Source: Nonomuraea basaltis (GTDB lineage: Bacteria; Actinomycetota; Actinomycetes; Streptosporangiales; Streptosporangiaceae). From it: a stretch of 64,000 bases of DNA. Below are positions 50,397 to 58,923 of this stretch, one piece after another (position 1 is the stretch's first letter; every line of letters begins with the position of its first letter). The position numbers and the translations under genes were made by a program. The stretch lies in the NCBI RefSeq assembly GCF_005893125.1, contig NZ_VCJS01000018.1, forward strand, positions 1-64,000. The letters are read 5' to 3'. The notes beneath the pieces are model-generated. The model saw only the letters and a program-made list of their open reading frames with translations, did not search any database and had not been told where the DNA came from.

Positions 50397-52145
50397 ATGA
50401 TTCTGGAAATAGTGGGAGCTATGGGACGAATGGCGGACGCGTTCGCGGCGGAACTGGCCGCCGTGCGACCCGACCTCTCCGCGGCCTACGCCGCGGCGCT
50501 GCCGGGTGCGCAGGCCGCCGTCCTGGGCCGCCTGTGGCGCAGCCTCCTCTACGAACCCCTGCCCGGCGTGGCCGCGTCTCCGGGCCTGCCCTGCCCAGGA
50601 CCGGCCGGCGCGCCTCTCGACCAGACCGAGCGGGCCGGCGCGCCTCCTGTCCCGGCCGCGCCTGGCCCGGCCGCGCCTCCTGGGCCGACCGGGCGAGGGG
50701 AGGCCGTTGTGCTGCTGTGCGACGGGCGTCGCCTGACCGGGCGGGCGCGGTTGCCGTACGACCTCTGCGGCGAGTCTGCCCTGTGGCTGGACGACCGTCC
50801 CTGGACGCACCCCGCCGAGCTGCTGGCCGCCCTCAGACTGCCCGGCACCGGCCGGCTGGTCGAGGACCTGGACAACAGCGTCGCCTCCCTGGCCCTGTCC
50901 CGCGCGAACGCCACCGCCGCACGCACTGACATCTCCACCCCGGAGGACTACGAGCAGAGCGTGGTGGACGGGCATCCCTACCACCCGTGCTGCCGCAACC
51001 GGCCGGGCGTCTCCGTGGCCGAGCAGCTGGCATACATGCCGGAGCACCGCCCCATGGTCACCCTCGACCTGGTCGCGGTGCCGGCCGCGGACTGCCTGGT
51101 CTCGGGCGCGTGGCCGGCCGCGCTCACCGACGGCGACCGGCTGCTCCTGCCCGTGCACCCCTGGCAGACCCGGCACGTGCTGCCCGCCCTGGGCCTGCGC
51201 CCGTACGTGACGGGGGCGATCCCGGCCCGCCCGCTCATGTCCGTACGCACCCTCGCCCCTCTCGACGGCGGCCCGCACCTCAAAACAGCGTTCAGCACCC
51301 GGATGACCTCGGACGTCAGGGACATCTCGCCCGGCTCGATCCGTGACTGCGTCGCCCTGTCGCACCTGCTCACGGAGCTGTCCACCCGGCTCGGCGGCCG
51401 CCTGCGCGTCGCGCGCTACCTGGCCGGCGCCGCCGCCGCGGCGAAGGGCGAACACAGCGCCGACCTGTCGGTCATGCTGCGCGAGCCGACGTCCGCCGTC
51501 GCCGGAAGCGGGACCGTGCTGCCCGTCGCCGGGTCCGCGACCGTACTGCCCGTCGCCGGGTCCGCGACCGTACTGCCCGTCGCGGCGGTCACCCGCGAAA
51601 TGATCGGCAACCCCGCCGGGTGGCTGGCGGCGTTCGCCCGCCTGGCTCTGACGGACGCCCTGGGCCTGCTGGCGCTCGGCGCGGCGCTGGAGGCCCACGG
51701 CCAGAACCTGCTGGTGGTGCTCGACGGCGACGGCCGCCCGTCCCGGCTGATCTACCGCGACCTGGCCGACGTCCGGCTCAGCCCCGCCAGACTGGCCCGC
51801 AACGGCGTCGAGGTCCCGCCGGTCAGCGCCAGGTTGCTCAGCGACGACCCCGGGGTGCTGCACGCCAAGCTGTTCGGCTCGCTCATCGGCACCACGTTCG
51901 GCAGTCTGATCTCGCTCTTCTGCCGGGGCGAGCGCGCCGAGGAGTCGCGCCTGTGGGCGGTCGTGGCCGCCGCCGCGCGAGAGGCGTTCGACGGACTCCC
52001 CCGGGGACCCGACGCGCGGGCCGACCGCAACGCCCTTTTCGGTCCGCACATCACCGTGAAGGCGCACCTGGTCGCGCAGCTCGAGGGTGCCCCGCCGGGC
52101 GACAGCTGGACGCGCCTGCCCAACCCGCTCACCACACCGATCTGA
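50397..52145 (+). CDS. second NIS siderophore synthetase (IucA/IucC family)
   Basis: 582 aa from ATG 50397; ATG 50421 or 50430 would also be possible. IucA/IucC motifs: DGHPYHPCCRNRPG, LLPVHPWQTRHVLP, HLKTAFSTRMTSDVRDISP, LEAHGQNLLVVLDGD and IYRDLADVRLSP. A Pro/Ala/Gly-rich insert (about 65-105, for example [19 protein letters not shown]) and a threefold VAGSATVLP repeat (about 368-394) interrupt the fold and are not usual. The two divergent synthetases probably act in one pathway, as in desferrioxamine-like or citrate-based NIS siderophores that need two condensations. Export and uptake genes must lie elsewhere. Confidence 0.92.
   Translation: MILEIVGAMGRMADAFAAELAAVRPDLSAAYAAALPGAQAAVLGRLWRSLLYEPLPGVAASPGLPCPGPAGAPLDQTERAGAPPVPAAPGPAAPPGPTGRGEAVVLLCDGRRLTGRARLPYDLCGESALWLDDRPWTHPAELLAALRLPGTGRLVEDLDNSVASLALSRANATAARTDISTPEDYEQSVVDGHPYHPCCRNRPGVSVAEQLAYMPEHRPMVTLDLVAVPAADCLVSGAWPAALTDGDRLLLPVHPWQTRHVLPALGLRPYVTGAIPARPLMSVRTLAPLDGGPHLKTAFSTRMTSDVRDISPGSIRDCVALSHLLTELSTRLGGRLRVARYLAGAAAAAKGEHSADLSVMLREPTSAVAGSGTVLPVAGSATVLPVAGSATVLPVAAVTREMIGNPAGWLAAFARLALTDALGLLALGAALEAHGQNLLVVLDGDGRPSRLIYRDLADVRLSPARLARNGVEVPPVSARLLSDDPGVLHAKLFGSLIGTTFGSLISLFCRGERAEESRLWAVVAAAAREAFDGLPRGPDARADRNALFGPHITVKAHLVAQLEGAPPGDSWTRLPNPLTTPI
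51498..51578. repeat. three 27-bp in-frame tandem repeats inside the siderophore synthetase gene
   Basis: Copies at 51498-51524, 51525-51551 and 51552-51578. The last two are identical and the first differs at five sites. Each encodes nine residues of the type VAGSATVLP. Recent slippage duplication is likely. Confidence 0.85.
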
Positions 52146-52249
52146 CCCGGAAAGTGCCTGGCCCAACCTGCGATGGAGGAGGAAGATGGGCTGGCCGCGC
52201 ATCTGCCGCCGGGCCGATCGCGTCAGGTGAGGGGGAGGGAGGTCGTGCG

Positions 52250-53317
52250 GTGATGCAACTTTCCGTACGGCTCGTTCCCGTCGGCGAGACCACCCTGGTC
52301 ATCGCGCTGACGGGCGAACTCGACTCGACGACCAGACCCGTGCTGGCCGCGTTCCTCGACCCGCTGCCGCGGTCCCAGGTGAAGTACGTGGTCGTGGCGG
52401 CCTCGGACCTCTGGTTCTGCGATCTGAACGGGCTCGAGCAGTTCGCGATCACCCATCGGGCCATGCAGGCGAAAGGCGGCCACCTGGCCGTGGCGGAGGC
52501 CCAGCCGCCGCTGCGCCGCCTCATCACCCTGATGACGGAGCACGCCAGGCCCGCGATCCCCGTGTACGTCAGCATGCCGGAGGCCCTCGCGGACACCGAC
52601 GTCGAGATCTACGAGATGCCGGCGCCGCCGACCCCGCTGAGCCGTCACCTGCCGCGCCTGCGGAACGTGCCAAGCGTCGAGCGCGACCGGCCACGAGCCC
52701 GCCGGGAGCCGCAGCACGACGAGCCGGGCCCCGCCGCGCCGGGTCAGGCCATCGTCCAGTCACGCACCCTGCGCCCGCGCACCACCCGCGAGCCGCAGGT
52801 CACGAGCGGATCCGACCTGGCCTCGCGCACGCCCGCGCTGGCGTCCGTGGCGCTGGCCGCCGGGCCGGTGGCCCAGATCGTCCTCGACCTGTCCGGCAAC
52901 CTGGCGCTGGCCAATGCCAGGGCCGAGGCCCTGTTCGAGCTCGATCCGCGCGACGTCGGCCGTCCCTTCCATGACCTGGAGGCGTCCTACCGGCCCGTCG
53001 AGCTGTGCTCGATCATCGAGCGGGCCCGCCACGAGCTGCGCCCGATCGAGCTGCGGGAGGTCACCTGGCACCGCGCCGGCCTGCCGGAGGGCAGCGTCTT
53101 CGACGTCTCCGTCGTCCCGCTGCTGGCCTCGGGAAGCCTGGTGGGGATGGGCATCCACTTCACCGAGGTCACCCGCCACCGCAGGCTGAGGGACGAGCTG
53201 GAGCAGGCCAACAGGCGGCTGGAGCAGGCGTACGACGAGCTGCGGCGGCTCAACGACGCGCTGACGGCCCGCACGAGCGAGGTCGACGACGGCCCGGACT
53301 CGTCACGAGCTCGCTAG
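52250..53317 (+). CDS. STAS-PAS regulatory protein
   Basis: 355 aa from GTG 52250, chosen for GGAGG seven nt upstream. A STAS domain (about 1-110: TLVIALTGELDSTTRPVLAA, VVVAASDLWFCDLNGLEQFA) is followed by a basic Pro/Arg linker. A PAS domain (about 190-310) then has VAQIVLDLSGNLALANARAE, DVGRPFHDLEASYRP and FDVSVVPLLASGSLVGMGIH, and a coiled coil (ELEQANRRLEQAYDELRRLN) ends the protein. In the STAS, the phospho-acceptor position reads DLNGLE rather than DSSGL, so the usual Ser is absent. It probably senses a signal by PAS without an output kinase. Convergent with the sialidase gene (15-nt overlap). Confidence 0.85.
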   Translation: MMQLSVRLVPVGETTLVIALTGELDSTTRPVLAAFLDPLPRSQVKYVVVAASDLWFCDLNGLEQFAITHRAMQAKGGHLAVAEAQPPLRRLITLMTEHARPAIPVYVSMPEALADTDVEIYEMPAPPTPLSRHLPRLRNVPSVERDRPRARREPQHDEPGPAAPGQAIVQSRTLRPRTTREPQVTSGSDLASRTPALASVALAAGPVAQIVLDLSGNLALANARAEALFELDPRDVGRPFHDLEASYRPVELCSIIERARHELRPIELREVTWHRAGLPEGSVFDVSVVPLLASGSLVGMGIHFTEVTRHRRLRDELEQANRRLEQAYDELRRLNDALTARTSEVDDGPDSSRAR

Positions 53318-54406
53318 CTCGGCGACGGGGATGCGGCGGAACGCGATCCGCTCGTACGGGGCGAAGTCGCCCGTCTCGAACAGCAGCCCCACCGTGTCAC
53401 CGTCCACCCTGACCAGGTCGGAGTAGGCCGCGGGCAGCCCCGACACCGTGTGCGCGACGCGCCACGTGACGCCGAGGTCGTCGCTGGCGCGCACTGTCAT
53501 CAGCGCCCGTGCGTCGGGCGCCGCCGGCCCCGAGAACAGCAGCACGTCCGGCGACTCGCACCACAGCACGCTGCCCTCCACCACCGGGCCGACCAGCCCC
53601 GCCTGCGGGCGGAATGGCAGCTCCAGCTGCTGGCCGCCGTCGGCGGAGTAGGCGTCGGCCCTGGTGCCGGGGGCTGTGGAGTCGGTACGGGTGTTGAAAT
53701 AGACGCGCCCGTCGGGCAGCTCGGTGGCCGTGGTCTCGTTGACGTTGACGTAGCCGTCGGGGTTGTCGTCGACGTAGCCGATGCGCCAGGTCTGGCCGCC
53801 GTCGTCGCTCAGCACCGAGTGGCCGCCGTTGTACTTGCCCTCGGTCCCGTTGTCGGAGCCGGTCGGCGGCAGCGAATGGTTGGCGGGGATCACGATGCGG
53901 CCGGCGTGCGCGCTCTGGCGCAGCTCGATCGCGTGCCCCGGCGTTGTCGCGTACCAGCGCCACTCCGGCCGCTTCGCGCTGCCGGTGATCTCGCTCGGAG
54001 CCGTCCAGGTGACCCCGTCGTCCGTGCTGACTTGCACGAACACCTTCCGCCCTTCGGCCGCGGTCACCTCGCCGCGCCTGATCTTCGCCTCGGTGGCCGA
54101 CGGCCCCTGCCGGACGTGGACCAGGACGATCCTGCCGTCGGCCAGCGCGACGGGCGCCGGGTTGCCCGCGGTGCCGCGGCGCGGCTCGGTGGCGACCACC
54201 TGCAGGTCACCCCAGGTCCGGCCGCCGTCGGTGGACCGCTTGAGCACCAGGTCGATGTGGCCGGAGTCACCCGCTGAGCCGCGCCGCCCCTCGGCGAACG
54301 CCAGCACGGTGCCCGCCCGGGTCACCACCGCCGCGGGGATCCGGTACGTGTGATAGCCATCCGTCGACTGCCGGTACGGCATCGACGTGGGGTAACGATC
54401 CGCCAT
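53303..54406 (-). CDS. sialidase/BNR-repeat glycosidase without signal peptide
   Basis: 367 aa from ATG 54406. The catalytic Arg motif is YHTYRIPAAVV. Four Asp-box repeats are seen: STDGGRTWG, STDDGVTWT, SDDGGQTWR and SDDLGVTWR. The FAEGRRGSAGDSGHIDLVLK region holds the Asp base, and further strands complete the six-bladed GH33 propeller. No signal peptide or transmembrane helix is present, so it acts in the cytosol or is released by lysis, unlike most bacterial exo-alpha-sialidases. A true substrate of sialic acid, ketodeoxynonulosonic acid or another sugar cannot be told. Confidence 0.9.
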   Translation of the reverse strand: MADRYPTSMPYRQSTDGYHTYRIPAAVVTRAGTVLAFAEGRRGSAGDSGHIDLVLKRSTDGGRTWGDLQVVATEPRRGTAGNPAPVALADGRIVLVHVRQGPSATEAKIRRGEVTAAEGRKVFVQVSTDDGVTWTAPSEITGSAKRPEWRWYATTPGHAIELRQSAHAGRIVIPANHSLPPTGSDNGTEGKYNGGHSVLSDDGGQTWRIGYVDDNPDGYVNVNETTATELPDGRVYFNTRTDSTAPGTRADAYSADGGQQLELPFRPQAGLVGPVVEGSVLWCESPDVLLFSGPAAPDARALMTVRASDDLGVTWRVAHTVSGLPAAYSDLVRVDGDTVGLLFETGDFAPYERIAFRRIPVAELASS

Positions 54407-54515
54407 GCGGGCACGCTACGGCCCCACGGTTAACGGAGCCCGACATACGACCTACGTGAAGGCGAATGTGACCGACGGTGGAGTAGGGGTGTAGGCGACA
54501 GAAGGGACACGTCGT

Positions 54516-54680
54516 ATGACCGCTCCTCCAGAGGTGGACGACCCACCGAAAGAGGCCGACGACGCGACCGTCCGGCTGGACCGACGACGAGCCCGCCGTG
54601 CCCGCCTCCTGAGCACCGCCCCGCCCGGCGGGCACAGGCCGCCGGGCGGGGGGTTCTGCCATGAGACCGCCCCAGCGTGA
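54516..54680 (+). CDS. possible small protein before the oxidoreductase
   Basis: 54 aa from ATG 54516 with GAAGGG upstream. The first half, MTAPPEVDDPPKEADDATVR, is acidic, then RRRARRARLL is basic. The second half passes through a strong GC hairpin (54619-54651), which makes translation of a functional product doubtful. It may be a short regulatory ORF or chance. Confidence 0.3.
   Translation: MTAPPEVDDPPKEADDATVRLDRRRARRARLLSTAPPGGHRPPGGGFCHETAPA
54619..54651 (+). terminator. GC-rich perfect hairpin
   Basis: Stem CCCCGCCCGGCGG (54619-54631) and CCGCCGGGCGGGG (54639-54651), loop GCACAGG. It lies about 70 nt upstream of the oxidoreductase start. It could terminate or attenuate transcription entering that gene. 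Confidence 0.6.
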
Positions 54681-54720
54681 AAGAGTGCATGTCTACGGAC
54701 GAGTGCTTCTGGAGGCTGGG

Positions 54721-56127
54721 GTGGCTGACGAGTTCGACGTCATAGTGATCGGCGGCGGTCCCGCAGGCGAGAACGTCGTGGACCGGGCCGTGCGCGGCGG
54801 CCTGACCGCGGCCGTCGTCGAGGAGCGGCTGGCCGGCGGCGAATGCTCCTACTGGGCGTGCGTGCCGAGCAAGGCGCTGCTGCGGCCGATCGACCTGGCG
54901 GGCGAGGTGCGCCGGGTGCCCGGGCTGTCGCTCGGGGAGATCGACGTGGCCGCCGTGCTGGCCCACCGCGACGAGGCCGTAGGGCGCTACGACGACGCCG
55001 GGCAGGTGCGGTGGATCGAGGGCGTGCCGGCCGAGTTCATCCGCGGTCGCGGCCGGCTCGACGGCGCCAAGCGGGTGCGCGTGACCACGGAGGACGGCGG
55101 CGAGCGGGTGCTGACCGCCAGGCAGGCCGTTGTGCTGGCCACCGGCAGCAAGGCCGCGGTGCCGCCGGTGCCGGGGCTGGCCGAGGCGGACCCGTGGACC
55201 AGCCACGAGGTGACCGCGGCCACCGAGATCCCCGAGCGGCTGGTCGTGCTCGGCGGCGGAGTGGTGGCCTGCGAGATGGCTCAGGCCATGCACGGGCTCG
55301 GCGCCAGGCAGACCACCCTGCTCGTCCGCGGCGGCGGGCTGCTGAGCAGGATGGAGCCGTTCGCGGGAGAGCTGCTCGCCGAGTCGTTCGCCGAGGCCGG
55401 GATCGACGTGCGCACCGGGGCCGGCGTGGTCGGGATCGAGCGGCCAGAGCCCGGCGGGAAGGTGACCGTGCACCTGGCCGAAGGACCGTCGCTGGAGGCC
55501 GACGAGCTGCTGGTGGCCACCGGCCGCCGGCCCGCCACGCACGACCTGGGGCTCACCTCGGTGGGGCTGGCCGACGGCGCCAACGTCGAGGTGGACGACA
55601 GCATGCGGGCGACCGGGGTCCCCGAGGGCTGGCTGTACGCCGTGGGCGACCTCAACGGGCGCAACCTCCTCACGCACATGGGCAAGTACCAGGCCAGGAT
55701 CTGCGGCGACGTGATCGCGGCGCGGGCGCGGGGTGAGGAGCTGTCCGAGATGCGCGACCTCGCCGACGGCTACGGCGCGCCGCAGGTGGTCTTCACCGAC
55801 CCCCAGATCTGCGCGGTCGGCCGCACCGAGGCGGCGGCCAGGCAGGCGGGCTTCCGCGTACGCGCGGTGGACTACGACATGGGCGCGGTCACCGGGGCCT
55901 ACCTGCTGGGCGACGGCTACCGCGGCCGGGCCAGGGCCGTCGTGGACGAGGACAGGAAGGTGCTGGTCGGCGTCACGTTCGCCGGACCCGGCGCGGCCGA
56001 GCTGCTGCACGCCGCCACGATCGCGGTCACCGCCGAGGTGCCGCTGGACCGGCTGTGGCACGCCGTGCCGTCGTTCCCGACGGTCAGCGAGGTGTGGCTG
56101 CGCCTGCTGGAGGCGTACGGGCTCTAG
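54721..56127 (+). CDS. FAD-dependent pyridine nucleotide-disulfide oxidoreductase
   Basis: 468 aa from GTG 54721, with GGAGG about five nt upstream. FAD motif FDVIVIGGGPAGENVVDRA, redox disulfide GGECSYWACVPSKALLR (Cys-x4-Cys as in dihydrolipoamide dehydrogenase and mercuric reductase), NAD(P) motif LVVLGGGVVACEMAQAMHGL, FAD motif GWLYAVGDLNGRNLLTHMGK, and the C-terminal His-Glu dyad in HAVPSFPTVSEVWLRLL. The C-x4-C spacing is kept but Ser-Tyr-Trp-Ala in between is atypical. Likely a lipoamide-dehydrogenase- or mercuric-reductase-like enzyme of unknown substrate. It ends four nt into the convergent STAS gene. Confidence 0.93.
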   Translation: MADEFDVIVIGGGPAGENVVDRAVRGGLTAAVVEERLAGGECSYWACVPSKALLRPIDLAGEVRRVPGLSLGEIDVAAVLAHRDEAVGRYDDAGQVRWIEGVPAEFIRGRGRLDGAKRVRVTTEDGGERVLTARQAVVLATGSKAAVPPVPGLAEADPWTSHEVTAATEIPERLVVLGGGVVACEMAQAMHGLGARQTTLLVRGGGLLSRMEPFAGELLAESFAEAGIDVRTGAGVVGIERPEPGGKVTVHLAEGPSLEADELLVATGRRPATHDLGLTSVGLADGANVEVDDSMRATGVPEGWLYAVGDLNGRNLLTHMGKYQARICGDVIAARARGEELSEMRDLADGYGAPQVVFTDPQICAVGRTEAAARQAGFRVRAVDYDMGAVTGAYLLGDGYRGRARAVVDEDRKVLVGVTFAGPGAAELLHAATIAVTAEVPLDRLWHAVPSFPTVSEVWLRLLEAYGL

Positions 56128-56564
56128 GACCCGCCGCGCCGGCCGCGCTCGGCCGCGGGGGACGCGGGGGACGCGGCCGAGCTGAGGCTGAGGTCTTCCC
56201 CCGACTCCAGCATCAGCTCCGCCACGGTCTCCTCGAGACTGTCGCGTAGCTCCACGTGCGACAGCAGGTCCGTCAGCCGCAACACGGACAGCAGATGATC
56301 GGAGGGCCGGACCAGGATGATCCGTCCGCTGCCCTCTTCCTCCATCCGCTGCATCACCATCGCCAGCACGCCGATGACCGAGGAGTCGTAGAAGTCCAGA
56401 TCGGCGAGGTCGAACACGAGGACGGGCCCGTCCGACCAGTCCCACACGGCGTTGATGCAGGCGCTGAACCGGACCCGCCCCGCGTGGTCGAGCTCGCCGC
56501 TGGCGCGCATGACCGTGCAGTGGACATACCGGGTCGTCTCGATTCGCAAGCCGCTGCTGCTCAC
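56124..56564 (-). CDS. STAS domain anti-sigma factor antagonist
   Basis: 146 aa from ATG 56564. TVMRASGELDHAGRVRFSAC, then LVFDLADLDFYDSSVIGVLA, shows the phospho-acceptor Ser in DSS, and RIILVRPSDHLLSVLRLTDL completes the fold. An acidic Ser/Ala-rich tail follows. Such proteins bind and free an HATPase-type anti-sigma kinase when unphosphorylated. No kinase is adjacent. The HATPase at 40178 is the nearest candidate but is 16 kb away. It stands alone and is convergent with the oxidoreductase. Confidence 0.92.
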   Translation of the reverse strand: MSSSGLRIETTRYVHCTVMRASGELDHAGRVRFSACINAVWDWSDGPVLVFDLADLDFYDSSVIGVLAMVMQRMEEEGSGRIILVRPSDHLLSVLRLTDLLSHVELRDSLEETVAELMLESGEDLSLSSAASPASPAAERGRRGGS

Positions 56565-56719
56565 GCCTTTTCCCCTGCCCTCAGGGTGGCGTTATCACAG
56601 GTGATCGCTATTTTTCCCGGGCCATTAGGCCTCGCGATCCCCCTGGTTACCAAGAGGGTCATCGAGCAGCCTGCGCAAGATCGCGGCCAGTGTGCCGGCG
56701 TCCCCTTCGCCCGTACTGG

Positions 56720-57718
56720 TCAGTGCGAGGTGCCGGACTCCAGGGTCGGCACCACGCCGGGGACGGGGGTGATGAGCACCAGCAGCGGCGACCGGACCAG
56801 GCTGGCCAGCTCCAGCTCGGTGACGTTGCCCTGCCTCCGCTGGTCCGGCGGGCCCGCGTCGCCGTCCCTGATGCTGAGGATCTGCTCCACGGACGGCGCC
56901 GCCGCCCTGACGATCTTCTTGGTGGCGTGGCGCAGCCAGCGCAGCTCGCTGTTCATCCGCCGCCACGTCGTCGGGAGTACGCTGGCCGGCTCCGCCCTCG
57001 TGCCGAGCCTGAGCGTGATCCGGCCGGTCCCCCCGAACGTGTTCCGCAACACGGGGTTGACCACGAACATGCCCGAGCGCAGCAGGCGTGTGCCCTGCCT
57101 GTTGAGGTTCGCCAGGCCACCGCCGCTGATCAGCGAGTACAGCTCGCAGCGGGAGCCGTCCAGAGTGTCGGGGTCGAAGTCCACCGGGGGCGGCTCCTCG
57201 AACACGATCTTGTCCAGCCGCAGCCCCGCCACGCCGTCCGGCAGGATGCGGCCGGCCACGGCGCTGCGCACGTCCTCGCAGACGCCGGCGCCCTCCATGA
57301 TGTCGAGCGCCTCGACGCAGATCAGCCCGTCGTCGGGGATCTCCTCCGCCGCCAGGTCGAAGGCCACCTGGGCGTGCGCCTTCCGGCCGCGCAGCAGCAC
57401 GCACTGGCGCAGCCGCCCCTGGGAGCGGATCTGGACCAGCCGCGGCAGCGGGCTCGGCGGCCCCGTCGCGTCGGTGTGCCAGCCGGTCACCGACACCTCG
57501 TCCACCGACAGCGTCATCCGCACCCGCAGCGGACGGCCCTGCGCGGCGATCTTGAATCCGGCCAGCCCCGAGGTCTCGAACCTGCCCACGATCTGCGTGC
57601 CCCGGCGCAGCCGGTCCGTCACCTGCAGGGCGGCGACCTGGCCGCTGAGCAGATGTGCGGGCGGTATCGCGGGAAGGACCAACTGGTCGAGGTCGGTGGC
57701 GGATTCTGCGCTGCTCAT
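56720..57718 (-). CDS. uncharacterised beta-rich protein coupled to a GT-B-like gene
   Basis: 332 aa from ATG 57718, overlapping the stop of the upstream gene (ATGA). Mostly beta-strands: LRVRMTLSVDEVSVTGWHTD, HAQVAFDLAAEEIPDDGLIC and RSGMFVVNPVLRNTFGGTGR. FETSGLAGFKIAAQGRPLRV may be a carbohydrate-binding-like module. No signal peptide or membrane helix. I do not recognise the family. Because it is translationally coupled to a GT-B-like gene, it may act with it, for example on cell-envelope polysaccharide assembly. Confidence 0.6.
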   Translation of the reverse strand: MSSAESATDLDQLVLPAIPPAHLLSGQVAALQVTDRLRRGTQIVGRFETSGLAGFKIAAQGRPLRVRMTLSVDEVSVTGWHTDATGPPSPLPRLVQIRSQGRLRQCVLLRGRKAHAQVAFDLAAEEIPDDGLICVEALDIMEGAGVCEDVRSAVAGRILPDGVAGLRLDKIVFEEPPPVDFDPDTLDGSRCELYSLISGGGLANLNRQGTRLLRSGMFVVNPVLRNTFGGTGRITLRLGTRAEPASVLPTTWRRMNSELRWLRHATKKIVRAAAPSVEQILSIRDGDAGPPDQRRQGNVTELELASLVRSPLLVLITPVPGVVPTLESGTSH

Positions 57719-58923
57719 CGAGTGCTCCTCGCGGGGGTGAGTGAAGTGGACAGCCCTGCCGGGTGGCGGAAGTCGAAACGGGTGAGCAGGGGTTCACGCC
57801 GTTCCCACATGCGGTGGACCGCGCCGAAGAGGGGATCACCGTCGCGCTCCACGTACCGCAGGTTGACGGCCAGCACGCGCGCGTAGTCGGCGCCGTGCGC
57901 CCAGTGCGGCAGGAGCTGGGTGGGCACGTCGGCGCCGCAGCGGCGCAGCCAGAGCCAGAGGCGGGCGCGCTCGCGCTGCTCGGGGCCGAGAATGGTGTCG
58001 CCCTTGGCGTGCCTGGCGACGGCCTCCTCCAGGAGGTGGCTGAGCTCGGACGGCGAGCGCGCGACGTGCGTGGCGCCGCAGTCGGCGCCCGCCGACCAGC
58101 CGGCCTGGATGACGGGGATGCCGAAGGCGGGCAGGTCGCTGTCGGAGAACGCGACGCCGACGTCCGCCAGGCTCCACAGGATGTTCGTGGACAGTGCGTC
58201 GGCCACGTATTTCATGCGGGCGTGGCCGCCCGCGAAGGGGTCGAGGAACAGCCAGTTCGCCGACTCGTCCGACGCGGCGAACCGCGCCGTCGTCTCGAAC
58301 AGCTCCGTGTCCTGGCCGGCCACGTGGTTGAACACGACGATCGTGGGCAGGCCCGGGTCGAGGCCCAGGCGGGCACAGCCGTAGCTGCGGAGCTGGCGGC
58401 GCTCGGTGTCCGTGCGGACCTGGTAGCCGCTCTTCTCCTGCCAGGCCACTCGCTCGGCACTGGCCCTGATCAGGTCCCGGTTCGGCCAGACCCGCAGCTC
58501 GAAGAACTCGGCGACCCGGCCGGGCAGGTCGTCATGGAAGGAGCTCGCCCCGTCCCCGGGGAACAGCGCGTACGCCTGAAGCGTGCCCTTTCCGTGGACG
58601 TGCACGACCGGGATGTCCCTGGGCAGGCCGCGGTCCACCCGCCCGGTGACCAGCACGGCCGGCAGCGTCTCCGGCTGCAGGTCGCGCGCCGCTCCGAACA
58701 CCTCGGCCAGCCGCCGCGCCTCCGGGTCGCCCAGCACGACCAGCCGCCCCGAGATCATCCCGCAGACGGCCTTCGCGGCCATGAGCGTGCGTACCACGAC
58801 CCTGATGTCCTGGTCGAACACCTCCGCCACGACACACCTGTCGCCGCCGGGGCTCTCTCCCCAATGACCGCGAGCAGCTCGGAGCAGACGATCGAAGTGC
58901 TCGCCATCCCCGATTCGACGCAT
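57715..58923 (-). CDS. GT-B-like (capsule/teichoic glycosyltransferase-like) protein
   Basis: 402 aa from ATG 58923. N-terminal half: VVRTLMAAKAVCGMISGRLV, GRVDRGLPRDIPVVHVHGKG and DLPGRVAEFFELRVWPNRDL. C-terminal half: LPTIVVFNHVAGQDTELFET, LWSLADVGVAFSDSDLPAFG, IPVIQAGWSAGADCGATHVA and SPSELSHLLEEAVARHAKGD. The last block has the form of the donor-binding lobe of GT-B enzymes such as capsule polysaccharide and CDP-glycerol transferases. The similarity is a pattern only. It heads a two-gene unit and is divergent from the penicillin-binding protein gene. A role in envelope polymer synthesis is plausible. Confidence 0.6.
   Translation of the reverse strand: MRRIGDGEHFDRLLRAARGHWGESPGGDRCVVAEVFDQDIRVVVRTLMAAKAVCGMISGRLVVLGDPEARRLAEVFGAARDLQPETLPAVLVTGRVDRGLPRDIPVVHVHGKGTLQAYALFPGDGASSFHDDLPGRVAEFFELRVWPNRDLIRASAERVAWQEKSGYQVRTDTERRQLRSYGCARLGLDPGLPTIVVFNHVAGQDTELFETTARFAASDESANWLFLDPFAGGHARMKYVADALSTNILWSLADVGVAFSDSDLPAFGIPVIQAGWSAGADCGATHVARSPSELSHLLEEAVARHAKGDTILGPEQRERARLWLWLRRCGADVPTQLLPHWAHGADYARVLAVNLRYVERDGDPLFGAVHRMWERREPLLTRFDFRHPAGLSTSLTPARSTR

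Noticed and set aside
48754..50397. Long plus-strand frame opposite the first siderophore synthetase
   Set aside because: Gln/Arg/Pro/Val-rich with no motif; the minus-strand frame has all IucA/IucC motifs.
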